From Streptomyces verrucosisporus (GTDB taxonomy: Bacteria > Actinomycetota > Actinomycetes > Streptomycetales > Streptomycetaceae), in contig NZ_JADEYH010000009.1 of NCBI RefSeq assembly GCF_017114865.1, forward strand, positions 62,001 through 126,000: 64,000 bases of DNA. The letters are read 5' to 3'. Positions 50,215 through 59,342 of the stretch are shown here, in pieces; the first letter of the stretch is position 1; each line of letters starts with the position of its first letter. The notes beneath the pieces were generated by a model. The model made no database searches, was not told where the DNA came from, and saw only the letters and a program-made list of their open reading frames with translations. Both the position numbers and the translations under genes were made by a program.

Positions 50215-52440
50215 TCACGCCACGCCCAGCGACCTCTTGAGGAAGGCCACCTGGAGCAGCAGCAGGTTCTCGGCCACCTGCTCCTGCGGGGTCATGTGCG
50301 TCACCCCGGACAGCGGCAGTACCTCGTGCATGCGGCCCGCGGCCAGCAGCGCCGAGGACAGCCGCAGGGTGTGGGCGGCCACCACGTTGTCGTCGGCCAG
50401 ACCGTGGACGATCATCAGCGGCCGGTGCGGGCCGGCCGGCTCCGACAGCCCCTCGTCGGTGACCAGGGAGTTGGCCGCGTACACCTCCGGCCGCTCCTGG
50501 GGCGGACCGAGGTAGCGCTCGGTGTAGTGGGTGTCGTACAGCCGCCAGTCGGTGACGGGAGCGCCGGCCACCGCCGCGTGGAAGACGTCGGGGCGGCGCA
50601 GCACGGCCAGCGCGGCCAGGTAGCCGCCGTAGGACCAGCCGCGGATGCCGACCCGGCCCAGGTCCAGGGGGTGGTTCTCGGCCAGTGTGCGCAGGGCCTC
50701 GACCTGGTCGTCCAGGGTGGTGCCCGCCAGATCGCCCGCGACCGCCTTCTCCCAGGCGGGGGAGTTGCCGGGGGTGCCGCGGCCGTCCGCGACCACCACG
50801 GCGAACCCCTGGTCGGCGAACCACTGCGAGGTCAGGTGAGGGTTGTGCGCGGCCACCACGCGCTGGCCGTGCGGGCCGCCGTAGGGGTCCATCAGGACCG
50901 GCAGCGCCCCGTCGCCGTCGCGGTACCCGGTGGGCAGCAGTACGGCGGCCGGAATCCGCCGGGCGCCCGCGCGCAGCAGCCGGGGGCGGGCGGTCAGCAC
51001 GGGCGTCTCGGCGTGGGAGGCGATGACGGCCAGCGGCGTCGGGGCGCCCTTGCCGGTCTCCGGCAGGCGCAGCGCCTCGGCGCGGGCGCCGGGCCGGTCC
51101 AGGACCGCGGTGGACAGCACCACGGTGTCCCCGCCGCGGACGGCGGAGGCGATGTGCGCGCCGTCCTCGTGACTCACCCGCTCCCAGCCGCCCTGGTCGC
51201 CGCTGCCGCGGAACCAGGCCCGGTAGACGGCGATCTCGCCCACGGGGGAGTCCTCCGGCGCCTCCGGCCCGGCCGAGGCGGAGAACAGCACGTCCTCGTC
51301 GCCGACGTCCAGTACCGCGCGTACGTGCAGGGCGGCCGAGGTCAGCGGCCGGTCACCGACCACCAGGACGCGCGCCCCGCCCTCGTCGGCGATCCGCACC
51401 AGGCGCCCGTCGGGCGTCCAGACGGGCACGCCGGGGAAGAGCTCCAGCCACGCCGGGTCCTCGTCGGCGTGCAGCGGCGCGGTGCGGCCGGTGGCGGTGT
51501 CGACGGTCAGGTAGAGGTGGCTGCGCTGGTCGCGCGACTGGACGAGCAGCAGGGGCGGCCCGGCGGCCGACCAGTGGACGCGCGCGAGGTAGGGGTAGCG
51601 GACGCGGTCCCAGACCACCTCGGTGCGGCCCGCCTCCCCGGCCGCCTCCCCGTCCCCGACGTCGAGCAGATGGAGCGTCACCTCGGCGTTGTCCGTGCCG
51701 GCGGCAGGGTAGGCCACCTCGGCCGGCTCGCTCTCGGGATCGGCCGGGTCGGCGATCCACCAGCGGCGCACGGGTGAGTCGTCAACCCGGGCGGCCAGCA
51801 TCCGGGTGCCGTCCGGAGACCACCAGAAACCCCGGGAGCGGTCCATCTCCTCGGCCGCGGCGAACTCCGCCAGGCCCCAGGTCGTACGGCCGCCGCCGCG
51901 GGTCTCCTCCGGTCCGGCCACTGCCCGGTCGCCCCCGCCGCCGAGGTCCGCCACGCGCAGGGCGCCGTCCGCCACATAGGCGACGCGCCGGCCGCCCGGA
52001 CAGGGGCGGGGGTCCACCACCGGGGTGGGGGTGGACAGCTCGCGTACGGCGGCCGTGCGCAGGTCGGCGGTGAACAGCCGCCCGGACAGGGCGAAGGCCG
52101 CGGTCTCCACCGCGGAGTCGGTCGCGTAGCCGACCACCCCGGCCGACCCCTCGCGGCTCCGCTCGCGCCGGGCGCGCTCCTCGGGCGAGAGCTCCTCGTC
52201 CGCGCCGCCGAGCAGCTCCGCCGGATCGGCCACCGCGCGCTCCCGGCCCCCGTCCCCGCCCAAGCCGGGCTCGCCGGGGCCGCCGAGTTCCCGCACCCAC
52301 AGCAGGTTCGCCCGGTCGGTGCCGCCGCGGGAGCGGAGGAAGACGATCCGGGAGCCGTCCGGGGCCACGGTGAAGGCGCGCGGCGCCCCCAGGGTGAAGC
52401 GCTGCGTTCTGGCGTACTGGCGTGGAAACGACATGACCAT
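50215..52440 (-). CDS. S9 family prolyl oligopeptidase (DPP IV-like)
   Basis: A 741-residue cytoplasmic serine peptidase. The first 480 or so residues form a DPP IV-type beta-propeller. The C-terminal alpha/beta hydrolase holds the nucleophile in GWSYGGYLAAL, the Asp in LMIVHGLADDNV and the His in SGVTHMTPQEQ. The start is either ATG 52440 (chosen) or ATG 52434; neither has a clear ribosome binding site. It could trim peptides imported by the convergent oligopeptide transporter, but no direct link is shown. Confidence 0.92.
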   Translation of the reverse strand: MVMSFPRQYARTQRFTLGAPRAFTVAPDGSRIVFLRSRGGTDRANLLWVRELGGPGEPGLGGDGGRERAVADPAELLGGADEELSPEERARRERSREGSAGVVGYATDSAVETAAFALSGRLFTADLRTAAVRELSTPTPVVDPRPCPGGRRVAYVADGALRVADLGGGGDRAVAGPEETRGGGRTTWGLAEFAAAEEMDRSRGFWWSPDGTRMLAARVDDSPVRRWWIADPADPESEPAEVAYPAAGTDNAEVTLHLLDVGDGEAAGEAGRTEVVWDRVRYPYLARVHWSAAGPPLLLVQSRDQRSHLYLTVDTATGRTAPLHADEDPAWLELFPGVPVWTPDGRLVRIADEGGARVLVVGDRPLTSAALHVRAVLDVGDEDVLFSASAGPEAPEDSPVGEIAVYRAWFRGSGDQGGWERVSHEDGAHIASAVRGGDTVVLSTAVLDRPGARAEALRLPETGKGAPTPLAVIASHAETPVLTARPRLLRAGARRIPAAVLLPTGYRDGDGALPVLMDPYGGPHGQRVVAAHNPHLTSQWFADQGFAVVVADGRGTPGNSPAWEKAVAGDLAGTTLDDQVEALRTLAENHPLDLGRVGIRGWSYGGYLAALAVLRRPDVFHAAVAGAPVTDWRLYDTHYTERYLGPPQERPEVYAANSLVTDEGLSEPAGPHRPLMIVHGLADDNVVAAHTLRLSSALLAAGRMHEVLPLSGVTHMTPQEQVAENLLLLQVAFLKRSLGVA

Positions 52441-52755
52441 GGGGCGAGCGTACGGCGTCGCGCGGCCGTGCTCCCGCGGTGCGCCCGTCACCGGTCCCCG
52501 GGCGTCCCCCACGCGTCTTCCGGGGGGCCGTCCCGGAGCCCCGGAAGGGCCTGCGGCCGGTCGGGGGAAGGGGACGTGTCCAAGGTCACACGGGTGTGCG
52601 CCCCTCTTCTGCACCCGTGCACCGATCCGTGCCGACTCACGGAAAGTTATGATCCGTTGCGCATGGTTCGCGGCGGGGTATGTAGCTTCAGAACTGCCCT
52701 GTCGTACAGGCATCCTGATTCCGTGTCGACTGCGCGCTCTTGGAGGTGAACCGCC
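52441..52755. promoter_or_regulatory. Divergent region with candidate promoter for small membrane protein
   Basis: 315 bp between divergent genes. TTGCGC (52657-52662) and TATGTA (52679-52684) are 16 bp apart, oriented towards the small membrane protein gene. A GGAGGTGA ribosome binding site lies at 52742-52749. The remaining part is GC-rich with no feature seen. Confidence 0.4.
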
Positions 52756-52950
52756 GTGGCACTCTCGATTTCGGCGGTGGTGCTGCTGGCGATCATCGTC
52801 TTCCTGCTGATCAAGAAATCAGGGCTGAAGACCGGACACGCACTGGTCTGCATGCTCCTGGGCTTCTACATGGCCAGCTCGTCGATCGCTCCCACCATCA
52901 GCGAACTGACATCGAACGTCGCCGGCATGATCGGCAGCATCAAGTTCTGA
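52756..52950 (+). CDS. Small two-helix membrane protein
   Basis: A 64-residue protein with two hydrophobic segments (ISAVVLLAIIVFLLI at about 4-19 and ALVCMLLGFYMASSSIA at about 29-45) and a short polar C-terminus. The GTG start follows GGAGGTGA with a 6-nt space. Codon use and the strong ribosome binding site support a real gene. Similar tiny proteins occur upstream of mshB in streptomycetes as I recall; the function is unknown. Confidence 0.8.
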   Translation: MALSISAVVLLAIIVFLLIKKSGLKTGHALVCMLLGFYMASSSIAPTISELTSNVAGMIGSIKF

Positions 52951-52961
52951 CACCGGCGGCG

Positions 52962-52967
52962 TAGGCT
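52962..52967 (+). promoter_or_regulatory. Candidate leaderless promoter (-10) for mshB
   Basis: TAGGCT lies 7 nt before the mshB ATG, which lacks a Shine-Dalgarno sequence; the 5' end is predicted at the start codon. Confidence 0.45.
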
Positions 52968-52974
52968 CGCCCTC

Positions 52975-53910
52975 ATGACCGAGCTTCCCGCGCGCCGCCT
53001 GATGCTGGTCCACGCGCACCCCGACGACGAGTCGATCACCAACGGCGTCACCATGGCCCGATACGCCGCCGAGGGTGCGCTGGTCACCCTGGTGACCTGC
53101 ACGCTGGGGGAGGAGGGCGAGGTCATCCCGCCGGCCCTGGCGCACCTCGCGGCCGACCGTGAGGACGGACTGGGGCCGCACCGGATCGGCGAGCTGCGGC
53201 ATGCCATGCGGGAGCTGGGTGTGGCCGACCACCGCTTCCTGGGCGGCCCCGGCCGCTACCGGGACTCGGGGATGTTCGGCACCCCGGCCAACGAGCGCCC
53301 CGACTGCTTCTGGCGGGCGGACGTCGACGAGGCCGCATCACACCTCGTCGAGGAGATCCGCCAGGTGCGCCCCCAGGTGCTGATCACCTACGACCCGAAC
53401 GGCGGATACGGCCACCCCGACCACATCCAGGCCCACCGGGTCGCGATGCGCGCGGTGGAGCTGGCGGCCGATCCCGCGTACCGCACGGAGCGGGAGGGGA
53501 AGCCTCACCGGGTCGGGCGCGTCTACTGGAACTGCGCGGCGCGCTCGGCGGTCGAGGAGGGCTTCGCCCGTCTGCGCGCCCCGGGCGGCACCCCCTTCCC
53601 GGAACTCGCCTCGGCCGGGGACGTCCCCGGTGTGGTGGAGGACGCGGAGGTGGACGCCGTCGTCGAGGGAGGCGAGGCGGAGGCCGCCGCCAAGGCCGCG
53701 GCGATGCGCGCCCACGCCACCCAGATCATGGTGGCCGACTCCCCGTCCGGGTCACCGGAGTCCTTCGCCCTGTCCAACAGGCTCGGTCAGCCGCTGCTGC
53801 ACACCGAGCACTTCCGGCTGGCCGACGGCACGGGGGGCCCCGGCAGGCCGCTGCGCGACCTCTTCGAGGGGCTGGTGGGGACGGCCGGGGGCGCGGAGGA
53901 AGCGAGGTGA
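52975..53910 (+). CDS. mshB: N-acetyl-GlcNAc-inositol deacetylase MshB
   Basis: A 311-residue zinc hydrolase of the LmbE/PIG-L fold. It deacetylates GlcNAc-Ins in the second committed step of mycothiol biosynthesis, the actinomycete thiol buffer. The zinc and catalytic residues are visible in [13 protein letters not shown] and [15 protein letters not shown]. Length matches family members (about 300). Its stop overlaps the GTG of a small membrane protein (GTGA). Together with ahpCD and oxyR in this window it belongs to oxidative-stress defence. Confidence 0.95.
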   Translation: MTELPARRLMLVHAHPDDESITNGVTMARYAAEGALVTLVTCTLGEEGEVIPPALAHLAADREDGLGPHRIGELRHAMRELGVADHRFLGGPGRYRDSGMFGTPANERPDCFWRADVDEAASHLVEEIRQVRPQVLITYDPNGGYGHPDHIQAHRVAMRAVELAADPAYRTEREGKPHRVGRVYWNCAARSAVEEGFARLRAPGGTPFPELASAGDVPGVVEDAEVDAVVEGGEAEAAAKAAAMRAHATQIMVADSPSGSPESFALSNRLGQPLLHTEHFRLADGTGGPGRPLRDLFEGLVGTAGGAEEAR

Positions 53911-54299
53911 GGGCGCGCGGGGCGCGTATCGCCGTATACGCCGTACTGGCCGTGCTGGGCGGCGCGGTGGCCGTCGCGGGCGCCCTCGTCCAGGCCGGCT
54001 GGTTCCCGCTGGGCCCGCTGCTGGCGCTCGGCGGTTCCGTGGCGCTGTTCTACGGCGGCGCGCGGCTGACGGGCACGAGGGTCGGAGCGGCGGCTCCGGG
54101 GGCCGGCTGGACGCTGGTGGTGCTGCCGCTGACCACGTCGCGTCCCGAGGGCGACTTCGTGTTCGGCACCGGGGGAGGCACCTACTTCTTCCTGCTGGGC
54201 GGGATGTTCGCCGCTGTGGTGTGCGCCACGATCACCCCCTCCGGGCAGCTTCCGCCGACGGGAACCACGGGCCCGGCGGATCTCGTGAAGGGACGGTGA
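53907..54299 (+). CDS. DUF6113-like four-helix membrane protein
   Basis: A 130-residue protein with hydrophobic segments at about 8-30, 34-51, 66-79 and 91-110. The [20 protein letters not shown] segment is typical of a small streptomycete membrane family found directly after mshB. Start and stop overlaps show coupling to mshB, but no role in thiol metabolism is known. Confidence 0.78.
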   Translation: MRARGARIAVYAVLAVLGGAVAVAGALVQAGWFPLGPLLALGGSVALFYGGARLTGTRVGAAAPGAGWTLVVLPLTTSRPEGDFVFGTGGGTYFFLLGGMFAAVVCATITPSGQLPPTGTTGPADLVKGR

Positions 54300-54529
54300 A
54301 ACGACCGGAGGCGGTCGGTCTCCGGTCGACAACCGGCCCCCGAGTGGCCGAGAATCCGCGCGGCGATGTGCCGGCGCGGCATTCGCACACAAGGTCCGCC
54401 GGTGCGGTGATTCGGCACTCCCGGGACCCGGGGCGGTCGGCCCCCAGTAAGGTGGTGCGCGCCGGCGAGCCGCTCGTGCGAGCCGATCGGAACCATGACG
54501 GGCGGCGAATCCAACCGGGAGATCCTGCA

Positions 54530-56566
54530 TTGAGCCGTGAAACTGACAGTCCGTCCTCCGGGCCCCAGGCGCGGGGCGGTACCGCCCACCCGCCGGGGGG
54601 CGAGCCGTACGCCGCACCGGCGGGCGAGCCCACCGCGCAGCCGGGCGAGCCGAAGACCGAGACCACGCTGACCACCCGCATCCGGATCAACATCCCGGGT
54701 TCCCGCCCCATCCCGCCCGTCGTCGTGCGCAAGCCCGTCGGCGAGGCCGGGGGCGACAACGGCGGTGAGACGTCCGGCGCCGACGGGAACACGGCGGGGC
54801 CGGGCGGTCCGTCGGGTACCGCGAACGGCGCGGCACCGTCCACGGCGGGCGCCCCGGGACCGAACGGGGCGCCGGGCAAGCCGGATTCGACCGCTTCCGG
54901 GAGCCCCTCGGCCAACGGGGGCGGAAAGCCGACCAGTTCGTGGTTCTCCCCGCGCAAGCCTCCGTCCGGCGGCGCGCCCGCCCCGGGGGCCGAGGCCCCC
55001 GCGGGACCGCCGCGGCAGCGCACCGACACCCCGTCCCACGGCTTCCCGGCCGACCGGGTGGACGCCACCGGCCCGATCGGTGCCGTCCGCCCGGGCGGCG
55101 CGCCGCCGTCCGGCCCGGAGGGCACCCCGCCGCACGGCTTCCCCGCCGCGCCGCCGGCCCGGGGCGAGGGCCCCAGCGGGCCGACCACCGGGCCGGCCAC
55201 CGGCGGGATGCCGCTGCCGCCGCCGGGGTTCCGGCAGCAGGGCGGCGCCGTGCCGCCGCCCGGCCCGGGCGACACCGGGCCGCGGCCCACCGTGTCCCCG
55301 GCCCCGAGCCCCGTCACCGCGCCCGAGCCGCCGCGCACCGGCGGACCGGCACCGGACCTCGGCGGCCCCGCCGGCGGACCCGGTTTCCCGGCGGATCCGG
55401 AGGCGGTCCCCAGCCCCTTCGAGGGGCAGGACACCTTCGAAGGCCAGGATCCGTTCGACGGGCAGGGTCCCGGCCCCTCCCACGGCAGGGTCTCCGGTGA
55501 CACCCTCGTCAGCGGCATCCCGCGGGTGCCCGCGGCCGACGACGACGGCCGGCCCGCCCCCCCGGCGGACGACCACGGCGCCCGGCCGCCCGCCCCCGCA
55601 CCCGCCCCCGCCAAGCGGGGCCGCTCCAAGCTGGTCCTGCTCGGCGTCGCCGCCTTCGGCGTGCTCGGCATCGCGTACGGCGCCGGCCTGCTGCTGGACC
55701 ACGCCGACGTTCCCAACGGCACCACCGTGCTCGGTGTCGACATCGGCGGCACGGGCAAGGACGAGGCGATGAACAAGCTCGACGCCGTTCTCGGAGAGCG
55801 GGCCCGCATGCCACTGGTCCTGGAGGTGGAGGGCGAGCAGAAGACGCTCAAGCCGAGCGTCGCGGGCCTGTCGCTGGACACCGAGAACACCGTGCGGGGC
55901 GCCTCGGGCCGGGACTACAACCCCGTCTCCGTGATCGGGACGCTCCTCGGCGGCGCCCGGCAGGCCGAGCCGGTCTTCAAGGTCGACGAGGAGAAGCTCA
56001 CGGCGGCGCTGAAGGACCTGACCGGATCGTCCGGCGGCGGCGCGCCGCAGGACGGGACGGTGAAGTTCACCGGCGGCAAGGCCGTCGGCGTCCCCGGCAA
56101 GCCGTACAAGCAGGTCGACGCCGGCAAGGGCGCGGACATGCTGGAGGACGCCTACCGGACGCAGGTCGCCACCGGCAGGGGTGAGGCCGTCGAACTGCCG
56201 GTCGCCCTCCAGCAGCCCTCGGTCGACCGGAAGGAGATCGACCGGGCGATCCGGGAGTTCGGCGAGCCGGCGATGTCCGGACTGGTCACGGTGAGGGCGG
56301 GCGACAGGTCGATCCCGTTCAGCCCCACGGGGTCGCTGCCGAAGTTCCTGTCCATGAAGCCGGTGAACGGCAAGCTCGTGGACACCTACGACCTCAAGGT
56401 GCTCGAGGAGCTGTACGGCAGCACCTTCGACGGCGTCCTGATCACCCGAGGCAACGGGTCCAAGACGCCGGTCACCCCCCAGGACGTCGTCGGCGCGCTG
56501 CGCGAGGCGCTCCGCGAGACGGATCCGGCCAAGCGGGTCGGCGTCATCGAACTCGACCCGCGGTAG
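54530..56566 (+). CDS. Membrane-anchored protein with VanW-type peptidoglycan-binding domains
   Basis: A 678-residue protein. Residues 1-355 are a very long Pro/Gly/Ala-rich cytoplasmic region with repeated HGFPA segments. A membrane helix lies at about 365-388 (KLVLLGVAAFGVLGIAYGAGLLL). Outside it are two putative peptidoglycan-binding_4 (YoaR/VanW-associated) domains at about 395-520 and 540-670, with GTTVLGVDIGG at the entry. No VanW catalytic part is present. The TTG start is supported by GGGAG 9 nt upstream. It may tether envelope machinery. Confidence 0.82.
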   Translation: MSRETDSPSSGPQARGGTAHPPGGEPYAAPAGEPTAQPGEPKTETTLTTRIRINIPGSRPIPPVVVRKPVGEAGGDNGGETSGADGNTAGPGGPSGTANGAAPSTAGAPGPNGAPGKPDSTASGSPSANGGGKPTSSWFSPRKPPSGGAPAPGAEAPAGPPRQRTDTPSHGFPADRVDATGPIGAVRPGGAPPSGPEGTPPHGFPAAPPARGEGPSGPTTGPATGGMPLPPPGFRQQGGAVPPPGPGDTGPRPTVSPAPSPVTAPEPPRTGGPAPDLGGPAGGPGFPADPEAVPSPFEGQDTFEGQDPFDGQGPGPSHGRVSGDTLVSGIPRVPAADDDGRPAPPADDHGARPPAPAPAPAKRGRSKLVLLGVAAFGVLGIAYGAGLLLDHADVPNGTTVLGVDIGGTGKDEAMNKLDAVLGERARMPLVLEVEGEQKTLKPSVAGLSLDTENTVRGASGRDYNPVSVIGTLLGGARQAEPVFKVDEEKLTAALKDLTGSSGGGAPQDGTVKFTGGKAVGVPGKPYKQVDAGKGADMLEDAYRTQVATGRGEAVELPVALQQPSVDRKEIDRAIREFGEPAMSGLVTVRAGDRSIPFSPTGSLPKFLSMKPVNGKLVDTYDLKVLEELYGSTFDGVLITRGNGSKTPVTPQDVVGALREALRETDPAKRVGVIELDPR

Positions 56567-56884
56567 CGGGCGGGGCGGACCCCGGCCTCCGGCCGTCACC
56601 GAAGCCGCGCCGGCCGGGGCCCGCCCCGGCCGGCGCGGCTGGTGCCGCGTGGGTCGGGGTTCACCCCGCTCACCGCCCCCTGCCGGGGGCGCACCCGTGC
56701 CGCGTTGGCCCAAAGCCCGGGCGGGACGAGTACACGCGGCTTCCGGCCGTCCGGCCATCGCGTCCCCTCGGCTCCTCGGCCCTGCGGGCCCGGGGAGGCC
56801 CCGGCACCCGGGGGGCTCCCGGCCGGATGCCGGGATGCCGGGGAGGGGAGCCCCGCCACCGGGCAGACCCTGCCCGACACGGCA
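56567..56884. other. Intergenic region between convergent genes
   Basis: 318 bp. Apart from the hairpin at 56603-56640, it is GC-rich with no coding bias in any frame that I trust. Confidence 0.4.
56603..56640. terminator. Hairpin terminator between convergent genes
   Basis: A perfect 17-bp stem (56603-56619 with 56624-56640) and a 4-nt loop. Confidence 0.75.
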
Positions 56885-57754
56885 CTAGTTGAGCCGGGAG
56901 CGGGCCGCCCGCGCCTCGCGGCGCACGGTGACCGCGGCGTTGGGCTCCATGGCGGCGACCATGTCGGCGTACTCCTCCAGCTCCCGCGCGCCGCCGGTGA
57001 AGTCGCCCCGCTCCACCAGCAGCCGCGCCCGCTCGTAGCGCAGCCGGGCCGGGTGATGTGGCAGCAGCAGGGACAGTTCCACCGCCCACAGCTGGACGTC
57101 GGTGTGCTCGGGGCGGGCAGCCGCCCACGCGCGGATGTTGTTCAGCACCCGCAGCACGATCTCCACCGGGCCGGCCGGCTGGAGCATCGCCTCCGACAGC
57201 GGCGTTCCCGCCGTGCTCGCCACCAGCAGTTCGACGTCCTGCCCGGTCAGCGGCAGACCGCCCGCGAAGGGGTCGGCGAGGACGTGCTCGCCGCGGGGAT
57301 CGCCGAAGCCGACCACGAAGTGCCCGGGCAGGGCGACCCCGTACACCGGCGCGCCCGCCCGGCGCGCGACCTCCATCCACACCACCGACAGCAGGATCGG
57401 CAGCCCGCGCCGCCGCCTGAGCACCTCGTTCAGCAGCGAGGAATCCAGCCGGCGGTAGTCGGCGGGCACGCCCCGGAAGCCATGGCGCCCGCCGAGCAGT
57501 TCGGCCAGGGCGTGCGCCCACTGCGCGGGGGTGCGCGAGGGGGCGTACGGCAGCAGGCCCGTCAGCCGGTCCAGTTCGATCTGGGCGGCGTCGACGAGGC
57601 CGTCCACGCCCTTGCCGCCCTCCGTGCGTATGCCGGGGTCGGCCTCGGCGCCGATCAGCAGGCACAGCAGCGCCAGGTCGGGCCGTTCGGCCCGCGCGGC
57701 CCGTGCGAAGCGGTCCCGCGCCGAGTCGGTTCCCGCGGTGTCCGGACTGTCCAT
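56885..57754 (-). CDS. SirB1-like transglutaminase-fold protein
   Basis: A 289-residue protein. Features include YRRLDSSLLNEVLRRRRGLP, ILLSVVWMEVARRAGAPVYG and VALPGHFVVGFGDPRGEHVLADPFAGG, the core of the SirB1/transglutaminase-like_2 family. A C-terminal TPR-like helical part contains VLRVLNNIRAWA and RYERARLLVERGDF. The usual catalytic Cys position (in other transglutaminases) is Ser here (ILLSVVWMEV), as in most SirB1 proteins, so protease activity is not expected. It follows the GNAT gene by 19 nt. Confidence 0.87.
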   Translation of the reverse strand: MDSPDTAGTDSARDRFARAARAERPDLALLCLLIGAEADPGIRTEGGKGVDGLVDAAQIELDRLTGLLPYAPSRTPAQWAHALAELLGGRHGFRGVPADYRRLDSSLLNEVLRRRRGLPILLSVVWMEVARRAGAPVYGVALPGHFVVGFGDPRGEHVLADPFAGGLPLTGQDVELLVASTAGTPLSEAMLQPAGPVEIVLRVLNNIRAWAAARPEHTDVQLWAVELSLLLPHHPARLRYERARLLVERGDFTGGARELEEYADMVAAMEPNAAVTVRREARAARSRLN

Positions 57755-57773
57755 CAGGCCCTCCCTGCCCGGC

Positions 57774-58793
57774 TCAGCCGCGCGGCGCCCGGCGGTAGTG
57801 GTAGGAGTGGTGGTCGGCGAAGCCCATCCTGGCGTACATCGCCCGTGCGGCGGTGTTCTCCGGCTCGACCTGGAGGTAGGCGGCCGAGGCCCCCTCCGCC
57901 AGCGCGGCGCGGGCCAGCTCGGCCATCACCGCCGTGGCCAGCCCTTCGCGCCGGCGCCCGGGGGCGGTCTCGACGGCGGCGAACCCAGCCCACCGGCCGT
58001 CCACCACGCACCGCCCGATGGCCGCCGGGGCGCCGGAGGGGGCATCGCCCGGCACGGTGGCGAACCACACCGACGGGCCGCCGGCCAGTACCTTCAGCGC
58101 GTCGCCGGCCGTGTCCGGGGTCCCGCGGCCGTAGGCGGACAGCCAGGCGGCGTCCGGCCGCCGCGACAGCCGGACCCGGTCGTCCGGCTCGCGGTCGGCC
58201 AGCGGCGCGAGCGCCCCGGTGCAGAGGACCGCGAACCGCTCGGCCGCCCAGCCGCGCCGCTCCAGCCCGTCGGCCAGCAGTTCGTCGGCCCCGGCCGCGC
58301 CCGTCGCGATCTGGACCAGCGCGGGCAGCCCGCGCCCGCCGTACCAGCGCACGACCTCGGCCAGGGCGGAGTCCAGGTCCGTGCCGGGGTCGCCCAGGGG
58401 GAGGACGGAGTTGGCGCGGCCGGTGAAGCCGCCGGAGGCGCGCAGCAGCCATCCGCCCAGGCGGGCGGTCTCCACCGCGGGCCAGCCCCGCGCTGCCGCC
58501 TCCGCCAGCTCCCGCACCCCCGCCGCCGGGCCGCGGCGGCGGGCGGGCTCGGCGGGCACGGTCTTCCCCGCCACCAGGGCCGACTCCTCGATCGCCACGC
58601 TCTGTCCGCCACGCCGTGTGATGGAGAGCACACCGTCCTTCCAGGATGTGAGAACACCGACCGTGTCGGTGAAGGCGGCACCGGCGTCCGCGGATCCGGT
58701 CAGACTGCGCACGGAGACACGTTTCCCCACGTCGTCGGCGCTGATGCGAAGCTCGAGTCGTCCGCCCACGGTGAACTCCACGGTCGTTGTCAC
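57774..58793 (-). CDS. Two-domain GNAT N-acetyltransferase
   Basis: A 339-residue protein. Residues 1-80 form a small beta-rich domain (RLELRISADDVGKRVSVRSL, VGVLTSWKDGVLSITRRGG), then a linker, then GNAT repeats. The acetyl-CoA motif is RRREGLATAVMAELARAA, with YLQVEPENTAARAMYARMGF at the end. The architecture is like mycobacterial Rv0428c-type proteins. A -10 candidate on the minus strand (TAGTAT, 58831-58826) and an AGGAGGGG site precede the ATG. The substrate is unknown. Confidence 0.88.
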   Translation of the reverse strand: MTTTVEFTVGGRLELRISADDVGKRVSVRSLTGSADAGAAFTDTVGVLTSWKDGVLSITRRGGQSVAIEESALVAGKTVPAEPARRRGPAAGVRELAEAAARGWPAVETARLGGWLLRASGGFTGRANSVLPLGDPGTDLDSALAEVVRWYGGRGLPALVQIATGAAGADELLADGLERRGWAAERFAVLCTGALAPLADREPDDRVRLSRRPDAAWLSAYGRGTPDTAGDALKVLAGGPSVWFATVPGDAPSGAPAAIGRCVVDGRWAGFAAVETAPGRRREGLATAVMAELARAALAEGASAAYLQVEPENTAARAMYARMGFADHHSYHYRRAPRG

Positions 58794-58925
58794 CCCTCCT
58801 GTTCGTCTCCTGCCCGGGAACGGAGATACTAGGGGCGGGCATCGACGACGCCGCGCTCCCGCGCGCCATGCGGCTCAGCCACAACCGGACCGGCTGCCCG
58901 CGCCCTACCGAGGAGGAACGACAGC

Positions 58926-59252
58926 GTGACCTACGTCATCGCGCAGCCTTGTGTGGACCTGAAGGACAAGGCATGCATCGAGGAGTGCCCCGTCGACTGC
59001 ATCTACGAGGGCCAGCGGTCCTTGTACATCCACCCGGACGAATGCGTCGACTGCGGGGCCTGTGAGCCGGTCTGCCCGGTCGAGGCGATCTTCTACGAGG
59101 ACGACGTCCCGGAGGAGTGGAAGGACTACTACAAGGCCAACGTCGAGTTCTTCGACGAGCTGGGCTCGCCCGGCGGCGCCAGCAAGCTCGGCCTGATCGA
59201 GCGCGACCACCCCTTCGTCGCCGCGCTCCCGCCGCAGAGTCACGACGAGTGA
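58926..59252 (+). CDS. fdxA: 7Fe ferredoxin FdxA
   Basis: A 108-residue seven-iron ferredoxin carrying one [3Fe-4S] and one [4Fe-4S] cluster. The cysteines are Cys9, 17, 21 and 25 and Cys40, 43, 46 and 50, in PCVDLKDKACIEECPVDC and DECVDCGACEPVCPVEA. The GTG start has AGGAGGAAC upstream. It supplies low-potential electrons in actinomycetes. Its position before dapC matches the streptomycete order as I recall it. Confidence 0.96.
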   Translation: MTYVIAQPCVDLKDKACIEECPVDCIYEGQRSLYIHPDECVDCGACEPVCPVEAIFYEDDVPEEWKDYYKANVEFFDELGSPGGASKLGLIERDHPFVAALPPQSHDE

Positions 59253-59275
59253 CCCCGCGCCACCCGCAGCACTGA

Positions 59276-59315
59276 CCCCGGTCCCGTACGGCCCCGCCGC
59301 CGTGCGGGACCGGGG
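59276..59315 (+). terminator. Hairpin with T-run after fdxA
   Basis: Fourteen-bp arms (59276-59289 and 59302-59315, one G-T pair) followed by CTTTTCC, the most classical intrinsic terminator in the window, placed between fdxA and dapC. Confidence 0.75.
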
Positions 59316-59342
59316 CTTTTCCAGGAAAGAGAGCGAAGCCAA